NCBI GenBank assembly: GCA_006503535.1 | Contig: QYRS01000003.1 | Coordinates: 1,984,001 to 2,048,000 of the forward strand | Source of the DNA: Arthrinium phaeospermum | Taxonomy: Eukaryota; Ascomycota; Sordariomycetes; Amphisphaeriales; Apiosporaceae | Length of the DNA: 64,000 bases | Direction of reading: 5' to 3' | Shown: piece after piece, positions 10,704 to 22,863 of the stretch | How the letters are laid out: every line of letters begins with the position of its first letter | Position numbering within the stretch: position 1 is the first letter of the stretch | Translations under genes and position numbers: made by a program | Notes under the pieces: model-generated | What the model was told of the DNA's origin: nothing | What the model saw: the letters and a program-made list of their open reading frames with translations, nothing else | The model's database searches: none

Positions 10704-13072
10704 GGTGTCTGCTGTACTGATGCTGTGCTGTTGCTGTATGTGCGTGTTTGGTCCAAGCGATGACACGACAGGTTGACAAGATAGTGTTTGGGGGTTTATA
10801 TCTGGATGTTGATATTGGACTGGTTATCGTGAAAAAGCACAAGGTAGAACTGTTGGAATTGCTTGTCTATTAAGACGATTTTCCCGACGAATCGCTTCAT
10901 CCTGAACACCAGTCGACCTACATCTTTTTATGTCCAGGACTTATAGACGTATCATGGCCCTTCAAACACGAGGTACCTCGTAAAATGGAAAAATTGAAGA
11001 GTCATCTGTCCTGGACTTGAAACGTGATGGCTTGACTGAGGTGTAGGGAGAGGGGGGAAATGATAGCTCCGGTCCGGAAGTTTTGCATCATCACACCGCG
11101 GCGCCGGAATCTACGCGTAAGTGTAGATTGCAGTGCGCAGCGGTTACACCTTATCATGGATGAATTAGTCTTTCTAGTTTTGATCAAGGCCTGTTGAGAG
11201 CACTTTGAATACTGGTGCCACGTCAGTTGGTCATTCCTTCGCGCTCACCACCCTAATCTGGAACCACGACGTCAAAGATATCCTATACGACTGTTCCCTC
11301 TAGCCATTACCATCGTGTGACGGAGAGAGGTTCGAGAACTTAATTTCCCAAGGAGCCAACCGGATGTCGGAAGGAGTACCTTGCATGTTGGGGGTTCGTT
11401 CCTGGATTAGGGTGATGATAAGATCCCGGAGCATCAACAGCGCCGGTGGCGAATTTGGATATGGAAAATCCACTTGCAGACATCCATGGCGCCAACTTCT
11501 GAAACTATTTGACTGAAATCAAGATAATGAATGTTCCTATGATCAGGTATATTTTCTTTTCTTTTTCTCCTCCACCCTTTGTCTTCACAATTGCGTACTT
11601 GATTAGATAGTTTGATGACGAAGAGGGTGCAAACAATTGAGTTGGAAGTCGGGATGATTGCCCGGCCCTAAATCGATCCAACCAATGCGGATCCCGGAGT
11701 GGCAATGACTTGAAGGGCCCGCTTGCTCCGCCGCCCTACTGTGGCCGGACGTCGTTGAATAAGGTACGAGCGCTTGCTTCGTCTGGTTGCAACACCAAGA
11801 TCACAAGAGGAATGCATCAAGTATGAATGAGGCCCAATCAAGCGTTATTGTGAGCCGGTGGGCAGAGAGAGTGGGAGGAAATGGAAACTGCAAAAGAACC
11901 ACCCTGCATCAAATCGGCTTGACTGCCTACACCCCGGTTTACCATGCACAGTCCCGGACCAAGTCGTGATGAACTCGACCGTCAACCGTCAGAGCTATGC
12001 TAGCGAACGCTGAGCTGGCAATACTTGGCATGGCATCGACAACATCAAGTGATTTTGATCACTCTCGAATCAACAAAAGTTCGGTGTGACAGGCCGGTGT
12101 CGAACACCCTATGCTCTAGGTAGCAGTGCTCGCTGCCTGGTTGCCTAGTTGCCTTATTGCACTAACACTCCATCCCTCACCCTATTAAGTCCGGGTTGGG
12201 AGCCGGATCGACACATCTGGAAATCTTCTAGAGTGCTTGGTTTTTACACATTGTCGGGTCTGACGCTCCGAGGCATACAAGGCAGATGTACACAGCCCAT
12301 TGTGCCTTCATCCTGGCCAGTCACGATCTGGAGGATCTTGGACCATTTCTCACAGCCACAATGCTTCGCATACTCAGCCCCACCACCCACCACGACCCGA
12401 CCCACGGCAGAGCGAAACAATGACATCGATGAAGAAGCTTTGATTGATCGAGTACCGAAGACTTCCTTCGAGACACAGGATACGAGTTGAGACGGCTCAC
12501 ACTTTTTGGAGTCAAACATAGTACACTATGTGTGACTTGCCCTCAAATCGGACTGGGACCACAAGCACATAGGGTGGTGATATACACGATGGAGCATTTG
12601 GTACTAATCTTAGGGTGAAAGGCATGGGTCAATTCATTGCATGCTGCAGGTATTTTGGCGTGAGACGGCTGACTGGTTGCGGCCTCCGTTCCTGGTCTCC
12701 CGGGTTGGGCGAAGTCGAGTCCAGGTTCGTTGTACATCCATTGCGGCTCTGGGAAACATTGATCGACCAACAGTTACCCCTCCCTCACCCTCCAGCAAGC
12801 GGCCACCCATCCAACCCATGTGCGGGTATGGCTGACCAGCTCACCCGCGACCCTCACACACGTTCAGACACACATCCTTTAAACATAACATAAGCGCCAG
12901 CCTCGCCCAGAAATGGCTGACAGAATTCCCTTCACATCTCCCGCACTCGGTTACGGTTGAATTGTGAACTTTTGAGCCATCAATTGCTCCTTTTTAAGAC
13001 ACCGGCCCCTCTAGATCTGCCTGTTTAGGACATATCGTCTTGGTGCATCCTCACTTATACAACCTGGTTTCC
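10704..13072. other. Long intergenic region, no gene seen
   Basis: About 2.4 kb upstream of both flanking genes. The longest frames (about 110 codons near 12149-12490 on plus, and its antisense) have no motif or consistent codon use. Probably a regulatory spacer. Confidence 0.45.
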
Positions 13073-15191
13073 ATGGATCCCATGTCGGCGGTATCACCTG
13101 CAACAAGCTCCGCGACGAATCGTACCAACCGAGGCGGCCGACCGAAGGAATGGACAGATCCACGTGCTCGTAGGCTTGCGCGGCTTTACGTTTTCACCAG
13201 CCTCAAGGTCGAGCAAATACTCGACCTTATAACAGACGAGGTTTTCACTCCAGGGTGGGTGCTTGTTCCATTCAATCGTTACACCCACTTGAGTTTGCAG
13301 TTCAACTTATACTCTCTTTAGCAAGGAGGCAGCCAGTAAACACCTGAACAAGTTGCTCGGCAAGGATCCTCGATGGATTCGACCCAAAGATGTCGATGAG
13401 CAAAGAGAGCGTATCGATGGCCTCAAGAAAAGCGACCGCGCGAGAGGGAGTCGGAAGCACCGCTGCCACTCAGAGGACCAGCAGCAAGCCCAGCATGGTT
13501 CTACTCTTCAGGATGGCTACTATTCACAGGTAAAGACCGAGTCGATTGATGGCACAACAATTACGGCGTCGTCTGCACATTCACTTGAAAGGGCCGAAGG
13601 AAAGAGCGAGCAGCACGACCTGTACAACCGGAATGGCCCAGATAGCATGCAAACCGTCACCTTCTTCAACAGCTACAACAACGCATCACGCAGCTCATTA
13701 AGTCGATTATTATTCAAGAGCCCCACCCGCCAGGGAACCAACTTCACTACGTCTACCGATTTCAGCAACTGCAGCAGTCGGGACGCGTACCATTCGATGC
13801 GAGAGAAACTCGAAGCCGACCCGAAGTACGAACGTTCCGACTACAAGGACATCTTCCGCGTTCTGAAACGCTATACCCTCTCCGCTGATGCTACCAGCGA
13901 GAAATCCCAATCAAGCTCGCCTGTCAATCAGCGACAACACGCCCAGGAAGACCATCTGGATTTGAATCACACTCTCCCCAGCGATTTCTTGGATGTAGTG
14001 CCTCTTTTGCAAGAGGAGATCCTCGATATCACGTCCTGGTCCGATCCATATGGAAACACAAGATTCCATCAGCTAGCCGCAGCTGAGTGGTGCGAGCCGA
14101 GACTCATTGGATTTGTTCAAGAGGCTTCGCATGATCCGCATTATCGAGCTGCCTTGGCCGCAACCAACACCGCCGGACAGACCTTACTTCACTCCCTTCA
14201 CAGCAACTGGTTCTGCAATGAAATCGAGTTGAACAAGCTTGTCACTGCCCTGAGGCAGGTTCAGTTTGATTTCTACGTGACTGACGTCTATGGCCGTTCA
14301 TTCTTCCACATTCTTCGGCAGCACAAGCTTGGCTCTGAGCGGATGAGAAGCATAGCCCAACCGTTTGACCTGAATGCGCTCAACCGACGTGACGCCTTTG
14401 GAATTCGTCCAATGATTGTGCGTGCCTCCACAGTAAATTCGCTCCAGGAGACACCCGCACGTTTAACCATACCACCCACCGATGCCACTCAGGCCAGACT
14501 GGAGCAAGAAGCCCATTTCCTCAAGATAATCAATCAAATATTAGTCAGCAACAACAAGCATACGGTCGAGGACTCCCAGGGTCGTAACGGACTCCATTGC
14601 CTGGCGGAAGTGAAGCTGGGAGTAGGTGCAGCCCAAGGACAAGTCCCACCCAGTCGCTCAGCCAAGCGCAAGATTGACTCGAACGACGAGCCTGACAAGG
14701 TGGTCTATCCGTTGAGCAAACGCGGCGAATTCCTCGAGACCCTTCTGGCGGCCAAAACGGATGTGAACCACTACAGCAACAATGGCGATACCGTTCTTAT
14801 GGCGTTCATCAACCATACACAGGACGATAACGAACACGATGATTTGAAGTTGATCATCAAACGGCTTATTGATGCGGGCGCGAAGCTGGAGGCACGCAAT
14901 CGGAATGGCGAGACCGCTCTGCAGGTTGCGGCGAGACTCGGGCGTAAGTTCATCGTCAGGGTCCTGCTCGACCACGGCGCCAATATCCACGTCCGGAACC
15001 ACGAGCGTGTCAGCATCCTCAAAGACCTCGATCGGCGCGTGCAAGTTACTGAAGACGAACCCGACTTGTACGCACGCCTGGAGGCTACGCGGGGCTTGCT
15101 GACTGGACGCTTCGTGAAGACCCGGCCGAGGAGCCGCTCTGAACAGTCGCCATCACGCGAACAGGAATGGGGCGTTCGACATGGCTTATGA
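13073..15191 (+). CDS. Clr5-domain ankyrin-repeat protein
   Basis: Exons 13073-13254 and 13322-15191 give 683 residues; the 67-base intron (GTGGGT to TTTAG) falls inside the Clr5 domain. The N-terminus contains G-R-P-K-E-W-T-D-P-R, then helical segments ending K-H-L-N-K-L-L-G-K-D-P-R-W-I, the pattern of the fungal Clr5 domain first noted in a yeast silencing factor. A long polar linker follows. The C-terminal half has weak then clear ankyrin units, the best being N-G-D-T-V-L-M-A and N-G-E-T-A-L-Q-V-A-A-R-L-G with L-L-D-H-G-A-N-I. Such proteins are abundant in Sordariomycetes; a chromatin or protein-binding role is inferred only. A Lys/Arg-rich stretch near residue 460 could be a nuclear signal. 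Confidence 0.85.
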
Positions 15192-15895
15192 CCTTCCTTC
15201 TAATTTTTGCGTTTTTTTCTCTTTGCTTGACATGGTGTTTAGGATTGCCCCTGGGTGTACGCGCGCCTCCTAGAAATGTGCTTGATATTATTCGGGCCTT
15301 GTTCTGTTTCATATCTTCTTGTTTCAATTACCCTTCATTTATGGCTTGTATATATTCTGACCCTTGAGTTGATTTTCATGACACATATTTCCAAGGATAC
15401 CCTTCGGCGTACCAGCAGGCTTTGGCGTTGGCGGGGCTGTATATAAAAGGCAGGGCATGTTACGCGTGGATGAGTACTTACGGGAATTTTGAATGCAGAA
15501 TGCCTATCCTACCTCGTTTGCAATATTTATTGACTGCAGCTACTTGCTATATATACACACACACAAACTTACCCTTGAACTTCGATCCAGAACCAGGCTT
15601 CTTACGCACGACAAGAGGCTTGTGCGACTCCTTCATGGTTGCCCTATTACTTGTCGGATATCTCCCAGAATACGCTAGGGTCATGAAGGCCGGCGCAGAG
15701 ATTGGATGGCATAGCTGCATACTTCGTTTATTATAGCTGTGCAAGGTGACACAGCGTCCAAGTCAAACAGTCGGTCGTGCGACCCCGCTTGCTTTGATAT
15801 GAACTTTGTCGCAATTGTTACCTTTTTCCATTATCTTTCTGTACGGTTTTTCATCTCCAGCCTGGTTTAAAGCCCCATAGTACGCCCCGGAGAAG
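15192..15895. other. Intergenic
   Basis: 3' UTR of the Clr5-ankyrin gene and promoter of the permease. A TATATAC-type AT run with CA repeats sits near 15548-15566. No gene seen. Confidence 0.5.
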
Positions 15896-17953
15896 ATGTA
15901 CGGCAAATTCGGTGTTCACCAGACTGAAGGGGAGCGTTCTGCCCTCCAGGCGGCGACCAGGAACGACAGGAAGCAGGACGAGAAAGTCGGCACGCAACAC
16001 GATCAGACGGACATGCACCGTCTGAATAAAACACAGCAGCTTCGGGTGAGATAAACTGCCGTCGTTCCTATTCTGTGTGATCTTCAGTGCTTGGGGGTCT
16101 TTCCTTAAACTTATTAGAGAGCCTGATCGCTGACTGAAGGGCATCGACCGTCCCGGGGCGTGACCCATAGCGCAACTTCCGCTTCCTTTCCATTGTGGGA
16201 TATGCCGTCATCATTGGCAGCAGCTGGGAGTTCGCTCTCATGTAAGTTGATTCTTCATGGGTATATCTCTGTTTAGTGGAAGCTGCGAGCATAGGAGGCA
16301 GTAGGTAAAGGGGGCGCTAACACATACATGCTACTGACCCAACCACCAGAGTAGCGGGTATCTCAACTCTGAATGGAGGGCCCGCTGGTGCCATTTGGAT
16401 GTTCTTCGTCACTTGTGTTGGCCTGATGCTGAGTACACTTTCCATGGCTGAGATGGCATCCATGTGAGTGTCTTTCACAGGACTAAGCGGAGCAGAGGTT
16501 AGTGACCATGTGTGTTGAGCAATAGGGCTCCTACTTCAGGGGGGCAGTATCACTGGGTATCCGAGTTCGCGCCGCGGCAACATCAGAAGTATCTGAGCTA
16601 CATGGTCGGTACGTTTTGCAGACTAGTTGACAATACATACCTAAGCACGTACCGTTGCGACTGGCTAATATGTTTACGGCTGTCATGTACACATAGGCTG
16701 GTTCAGCGCCCTTGGTTGGCAAACCGCACTGGTGGTCACCGCATACACCGCAGCACAGCAGTTCGAGGCCCTCATCGCCCTGAACGCGCCGTCGTACCGC
16801 ATCCAGGGCTGGCACGGCACCCTCCTGAGCATCGCCGTCGCCGCGTTCGCCATCATCTTCAACACGGCGCTGGCGCGCAAGCTGCCGCTGTTCGAGGTGT
16901 TCGTGGGCGTGCTGAACGTGCTGGGCTTCGCGGCCTTCCTGGCGGTGCTGTGGCGCATGCCGCCGTCGCAAGACGACGTCCCAAGGAAGAAAGAAGCTTG
17001 GATCGAGTTCCAGGACAACGCCGGCTGGGGCAGCGTCGGCCTCGCCACCCTCGTGGGCATCCTGGGCCCCTCGGTCACGCTGATCGGCGCCGACTCGGCC
17101 TGCCACCTATCCGAGGAGGTCCGGGACGCCTCGTGGGTGCTGCCGCGGTCCATGGTGGTGACGGCGGCCATCAACTACACCGTCGGCTTCGTCATGACCG
17201 TGACCGTCATGATGACGGTGGGCGACCGCGCCAGCGAGCTGCTCGACTCCCAGACGGGCCAGGTCTACGTCCAGGTCCTCCTGGATGTGACGCAGAGCCG
17301 GGTGGGCACGTCGGTGCTGACGGCGCTCATGGCGGTCTTGTTATTGTTCTGCGCTGTCAATGGCGTGACGACATCGTCGCGGCAGCTTTTCGCGTTCGCG
17401 AGGGATAATGGGCTGCCATGTTCTAGCTGGCTTGCTACGGTAAGTTGGACCATTCCGACTCGACTAGTGCACGGTAGGGGCAACGTTTGCTGAAATCGAA
17501 TTCGTATGTCAGGTTCCGGCCGGTTGGGACATCCCCCTAAATGCCGTAATGACGACCTTGGTCATTACCGCCCTCCTCTCCCTGATCATCATCGGATCGA
17601 GCATCGCCTTCAACGTCATCACCGCTATCGGGCAGGTCGGTTTGTACACATCCTACATCATAACGCTCGGCGCCATCATCGCCAGGAGGTTTTCGAGGCG
17701 GCGGGGCCCACTGCCGCGGTCACACTTCGACCTGGGCCGGGCGGGTTTGCCGATCAATATCGGGGCCATTGCCTTTTTGGTCGTTATGTTTCCTTTTCTG
17801 TTCTTCCCTTCGGCCCCCAACCCTTCTCCGGCCGAGATGAACTGGTCTTGTCTTGTCTACAATATCGTGGTTGTCTTTGCCATGATGTACTACTTCTTCA
17901 AGGGGCGGCACGTCTATCAAGGTCCTGTGGAGTATGTGCGTAAAGATATCTGA
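15896..17953 (+). CDS. APC-family amino acid/choline/GABA permease
   Basis: Six exons, 15896-16045, 16171-16241, 16350-16463, 16526-16608, 16697-17439 and 17513-17953, give 533 residues; introns are 125, 108, 62, 88 and 73 bases with phases that close exactly. About twelve hydrophobic segments are present. The first reads F-R-F-L-S-I-V-G-Y-A-V-I-I-G, then L-N-G-G-P-A-G and A-P-T-S-G-G-Q-Y-H-W-V, which are hallmarks of the fungal GABA-permease/choline-transporter branch of the APC superfamily. A late segment has R-A-G-L-P-I-N, also typical. It should act as a proton-coupled importer of an amino acid, choline or related amine at the plasma membrane. The exact substrate cannot be read. It converges on the next gene with 373 bases between stops. 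Confidence 0.9.
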
Positions 17954-18326
17954 AGGGCCACATTGAGCCAAGCAATAATAGGGTGCATTGAGCTATTTGT
18001 TCAGGGGTAGTAGTGGACTAAGACTTGCAGACAACCACACCCAGACCTCAAAGTTAGCGCTCTAAAAGCCCAAGGCCTGTGTTTAGCGACTTCGTTCTGA
18101 ATGTCTCTTCTCTGTATCTCAATATACTTCAGGGGCCTTAGGCAAGAGACCGCATCTTTCTCTTAAACTACTGGTAGGGGAGGGCTTTCGCTGGAGTACG
18201 TATCCAAATCCTCATGATTACCATCCGCTAGAAACTGATACATGTCAGTTCTGCAGGTGCTTATGATCTAAAGCATATTCCATTATAACACTAGATCGGC
18301 ACTACAGTCTTCATTGCCGATCTCTC
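17954..18326. other. Convergent intergenic spacer
   Basis: Shared 3' region of the permease (+) and the four-exon gene (-). Nothing else seen. Confidence 0.5.
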
Positions 18327-19951
18327 CTACCATGTCAAGCGATCGACAATCCACCTTTCCGGGTTCGCCGGATTGCTGTCGTACGCACTCCGTAACATGC
18401 GCCGTAAGGCAGAGTTCCGTATGGTTTGGCCATTAGTCGGACATATCTTGAATTTTCCCGCAACATATGACCGGGTCTCTTGAGAATTACCGGCGACTGA
18501 CTCCGGGCCACCGGCGGCTGTTCTCGGCCGGGCCGCCGACGTCGCTTCGTCGGCCTCGCGCAGCGTACGGAAGATGCAGAAGGATAAGGCGGGGAAGAGC
18601 GTGGGGTGACCGCCGTCGAGGATGTCGGGGCGGTCGGGTGGGACCAGGTCGGGCGTGTGCTCGATGTGGTTCATGAGCCAGACGGCGATGGCGACGCAGC
18701 TGATCTGGGAGAACCTGGGATCCATCCACTGGTGGGTCGTGGCCTTCATGTTTCTCAGCGAGTTGTACCGGACGTGTCGTATGTTCGCCGGCGGCACCGC
18801 CGGGAACGCGTTGGCTACCCCGTAGGAATAGGGGCGGATGTTGGCCCAGAATGTCTGGATGTCCGCGAACCGCTGTGGGCCGTTGGCATCACGCCAAGGG
18901 TCATGAAAGTAGATGATGTCGTTCTGTACAAGTGTGCGTATAGAGTAAGTTACAAGCACCCCAACCGGCGTCCCGTAAGGGGTCAAGCAAATAATTAGAC
19001 ATACGAGCATATCCATGTAAAGCTCTGGTCAATGCTATTGTGGGCTTGGCTGAGTTGGAGTAGAACTCACCTCACGGTCCCAAACCGACATGGTGAACAC
19101 CTCATTACGACCTGAACCTGCCCAATCATGTCTATGAATCCAGCACAACAGGCGGTAATGTTTATGATTTGGCAGATAACGCCACCGGTTTTGCCTCAGT
19201 GTCACTGAAGGCCAGGGCCCATTGAGGTCCCGCATAATATGGCCAGCTGGTTTGCCATTTGTCAGCAGGGCCACACCCCTTAGCCGCGCCCAATTGTACC
19301 CGGCCGGCGGATTGTTAGGAACCAGAATCGTCGAGCTCGTGCCTTTGTAGTGAAATAAGGCCCACTGTGACGTTCATTGAAGATAAGCAAGGGGGGTTTT
19401 AGCCAACAGGCCTGCTTGGGAGATCGACAAGATCACCTACTCAGGGATCATGCTCAATGCGTGTAGAGGAACGGAGTACAAGGGCACTCACAGGCTGGCA
19501 CTCGCGACTTCGGGCGTGTAGGTTGTAGGCATTGAGCGCCTCCGAAATGCTGCTCTCCATCAAGTAGTTGGTGAAACCAAGAGTGAAATCAGGAAAGGCG
19601 TTCAAGACAGCAAGAAACTTCTCCATCCTGTCGTACTGGGGCTTGGTAAGACTGGCTTTCCTCGTAGTTCCTTGCCGAACTTCCAGCCTAGTAAAGGGGT
19701 GTGGAGCTGCCTGCGACACGGTGAGTGTAAGGAGACTTAACACATACGCAGCACCTGAAAGTGATTCGACTCACCCAATAGGGGATGGCCTGAGGATAAG
19801 GGCGCCGTTGCCCATTCCAAACCGGCACGGGGTACGGCGGGTATGGTGGATCGGGAACAAATGGCTGTACATTGTTACCTTGTCGAAATGGGAACAGTTG
19901 GGGGTTGACGGCATTCGGGGGGTTGTTAGCATTTGGCGGGTTGTTAGCCAT
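18327..19951 (-). CDS. Unrecognised 428-residue protein, possible C48-like protease fold
   Basis: Four exons, 19951-19775, 19710-19492, 19364-19071 and 18923-18327, all joined in phase 0 through GTGAGT donors and CAG acceptors, give 428 residues. The N-terminus repeats N-N-P-P-N-A and continues Pro/Tyr-rich. The middle holds a W-A-L-F-H-Y block and then a beta-like segment F-T-M-S-V-W-D-R-E-N-D-I-I-Y-F-H-D-P-W. Further on is S-Q-I-S-C-V-A-I-A-V-W-L-M. This order (strand-D-x-W, then Q/S-x-x-C helix) resembles the Ulp1/C48 cysteine protease core, but the catalytic histidine is not clearly placed, so this is a hypothesis. No signal peptide or membrane segment is visible. The exon chain is well supported; the function is not. 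Confidence 0.7.
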
Positions 19952-20358
19952 ACTGGCACTTGGGAACTAATACTCCAATGATCATTTTGACAGAGAGTAT
20001 AGTAAGCAACACTTTCAATTATGTGTACACTTGATACACCGTAAGATATATCGCACAATGACGCCCAGGTTTCCGCAAACAGCCATGACAAGGTCATGGA
20101 GTTGACGGCCTGTCACGACAAAGGGGTCCCCTACAATGCCACCGTGAAAGCACTCCATGGTGCTATTGCCAATCGGTATATGAATGCTTGAGTTGTTTGT
20201 TATTTATTAATTGATAGGCGTGTGTGCTCTGTGTAGTAAACCTGCTGTCAGTCGATTGCTTAGGCAATGCAATAATCTGGCTTGGAAGGGGATACAGAAG
20301 AAAGACTGACAGTATTAACATGGCGAGACTCCCTCGCCGGGATTATCCTCCATACTCT
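19952..20358. other. Intergenic
   Basis: Upstream region of the four-exon gene and downstream of the coding-like exon at 20359-20598. No gene seen. Confidence 0.45.
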
Positions 20359-20598
20359 CTAATTGGCATGTTGACTGTCAGCTTTGTACACCGGGAGCTT
20401 CTCAACCAATGCGATCAGAACGGCAGCCATGCGCTCGCGGGACTGCGGTTCAGTCGTCTGCGTGCGAAACGCCAGCGCGGGGCGCAGATTGCCATCGTGA
20501 AGACTGGCCTGGGGGTTCAAGTAACGTTGAATGCTGTAGTTACGATCGTGGACAACTTCGATTTCGGGCCGCTCTTGAGGGGTGCTTGACTGCTCCAG
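20359..20598 (-). CDS. Coding-like terminal exon of an unrecognised gene
   Basis: An 80-codon open stretch ends in TAG and has strongly protein-like content: charged start L-E-Q-S-S-T-P-Q-E-R-P-E, then Y-S-I-Q-R-Y-L-N-P-Q, and a terminal helix R-E-R-M-A-A-V-L-I-A-L-V-E-K-L. It lacks a usable ATG, so it must be an internal/terminal exon or a gene remnant. Just upstream (20686 downward) lies a helical fragment K-A-L-E-K-E-V-V-G-E-L in another frame, and an ATG at 20935 opens a 50-odd-codon frame (M-A-A-Q-D-A-K). These could be 5' exons, but I could not find donors that join all three in phase. No family is recognised. A broken gene is equally possible. Confidence 0.4.
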   Translation of the reverse strand: MEQSSTPQERPEIEVVHDRNYSIQRYLNPQASLHDGNLRPALAFRTQTTEPQSRERMAAVLIALVEKLPVYKADSQHAN

Positions 20599-22863
20599 CT
20601 CACTACAGCAGCTAAAACAGAAACGATTGACACATTAATTGGTATAGTTCTTGAAGTTCTCCAACTACTTCTTTCTCGAGGGCTTTCTGCGTTGGAAAAA
20701 GTCCAGTCAAAAGATTTTGGTTGATAAATGGGTAAGTAAGTACGTATCAATTGGACATCGAGCATCAAGATTCCCATTTGGTGAGGATGGGATTTGGGCT
20801 GATTTCTGCATGACCGACCATGGGGATTTGACCAAAGTCATACTTATCAAGATAGCAGACCGCGGCACAGGTGCAGGTAGCAGTAGCGGCAGGGGTACGC
20901 CCAGCTTGGTTGTTTTTAGCGTCCTGGGCCGCCATCAGAGCTGCTTAGGCGGCCTTTATTAGTGTTCCAACACGGCGGGGTGGACGCTGGTTGGTGCGCT
21001 GTAAGCATACGTTCAGGGGGGCGTTAGGCTTAGAGGCAGGTACTGGTTGTAGTGCAGTATGACTCGGAAAATATTACAAAATATCAGTACAGACGATGTA
21101 GGACTTGATTAGACAGACTGCAGGATAAACGATCGGCTCAAGATTTCGATGAGCATGGAAATGAAAACCTACGTAGATCGGGCCAACGAGACCAAGTCTG
21201 CTCTCCTCCGGGTTTATATGCCGCCCTCTGCAGGTGCAAATTGACACCAGATCAGACACATGCTCCCTGCAAGGCCTTTCTTCCTGGCGCCTCATCTCAG
21301 CTCGCCAATCGATGCAACTTCGGCGGCAATGATGTCATGGGCGTTCTGTCGGTTCCTTGATTTCGTTGGTATTCCTCACAATTGCTTACTTTTTCTCTCG
21401 ACGGTCAGGGCCCAGAGCGTTCTTTAGAAGCAAGGAAGGCATCACTCATGGAGAGTGTGCCTATCTTGACGGCGCCTAGCACGCCTCTGCGTGCCGATCC
21501 CCCACGTTTTTGCCGGCACCGGAACACACCTCTGGTCCATAAAACCTACCGTTCTCGTACTTCAGCTACGGCATCCGTAGGAAAATGCTTACATTGCCCG
21601 GCTGCCTGTTGACAAAATGGCCTGATCCACGGCACAGTCACTGGCCAACCGACTCCATGGCGGCCCTACGTGTCCATTCGAAGGTCACGCTTTCACCTAA
21701 GCATTTCCTGTTGTAGTGATGGATCTACAAAATACTCAGAGGTGGAAACAACCTGTGGCATGAGCCAATCCTCGCCGGCCTTGGTGGTTAGGCAGACTGC
21801 TCTTTGTGACTGATTCTTCCTCACCGAAGATTATGACGTCGATTTTGAGGCTCAAGATCCATAGCAACATGAAGGCACGATTAAGAGATGACGTAGATCT
21901 GCCTTTGGGAGAAAGCAATCGTAACAGTACGCACCCTCCCGTTTCCCAATGCCTGGTGTCAGGATAGAAAGACGAACTGGGTCCAGAAGCTCTAGGCCTG
22001 AGCCGAGACCCAACAATATGGTGGCGGTGCTGGGCCTGCCTCTGGGTTGCGCGCAGTCGCCCTCTTGTGTTGTCGATTGAAGCCGTTGAAAAGGATGATG
22101 TCACAATTGATTGCCTGGTATGAGATATATCCAAGTTAAAAATGCTTTCTAATATGTGTATTGATCAGAGACAACCCCGTAAACGGAGGTAAACAATAAT
22201 TGGGAGGATGTAGACTTGAGGGGTGATTACATGGCAAAGTCAATTCCGATTGAGAACGTAGCGAATCCGATCCCCAGATCCAGGGTTCACTGGACCCTGA
22301 CAGTGGACAGGGTCCTCTGCCAACCCTGCCGCAAGACTAACAGCTTCGCCAATCACAGCCAGATCTACCCGAACCCAACCCGTTGATACCCCGACACTTC
22401 AGATTCCAGTGAATACGTCATACTCATGAGAATCTCTTGCCTCGCAACCTCATGGAATTGAAGCGAAAGAAATGCGACCCAGGCGGATCTAGTTCATCTG
22501 TTGCTGGCTGCTCCTGGACATGTCAAGCCGCCGCCGCCATGCTTATCAGCAATAATACCCCGAAACAATGGTGTGCTGTCCGGCGCTTTGCTGACGCGCT
22601 TGCACACCAAACTGCCAAGTTTGGTGCTTAATCCAGTCAATACATTTCACCAACTCGCCAATACTTGACGGGTTGTGCAGTCACAGAAGGCGATGCACAT
22701 ATCATTGAAGTTTGAATGAGCTTTAATATCAACGCTCAAAATCGCTTATTTCATTTGATTTGCTAGTTTCCCCCCAGGAACAGTACTAATGCGTGTTGAC
22801 AATTTCCCATATTCCGACCTCGAGTGGTTTCGATCCTCGAGCTGCTGAGTGCACGCGCGACCT
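20599..22863. other. Intergenic, possible 5' exons at left end
   Basis: Beyond the possible upstream exons noted for 20359-20598 (to about 20935), I see no gene. A 132-codon minus frame at 21736-22134 has no recognisable content. The right end is the 3' UTR side of the LysM gene. Confidence 0.45.
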
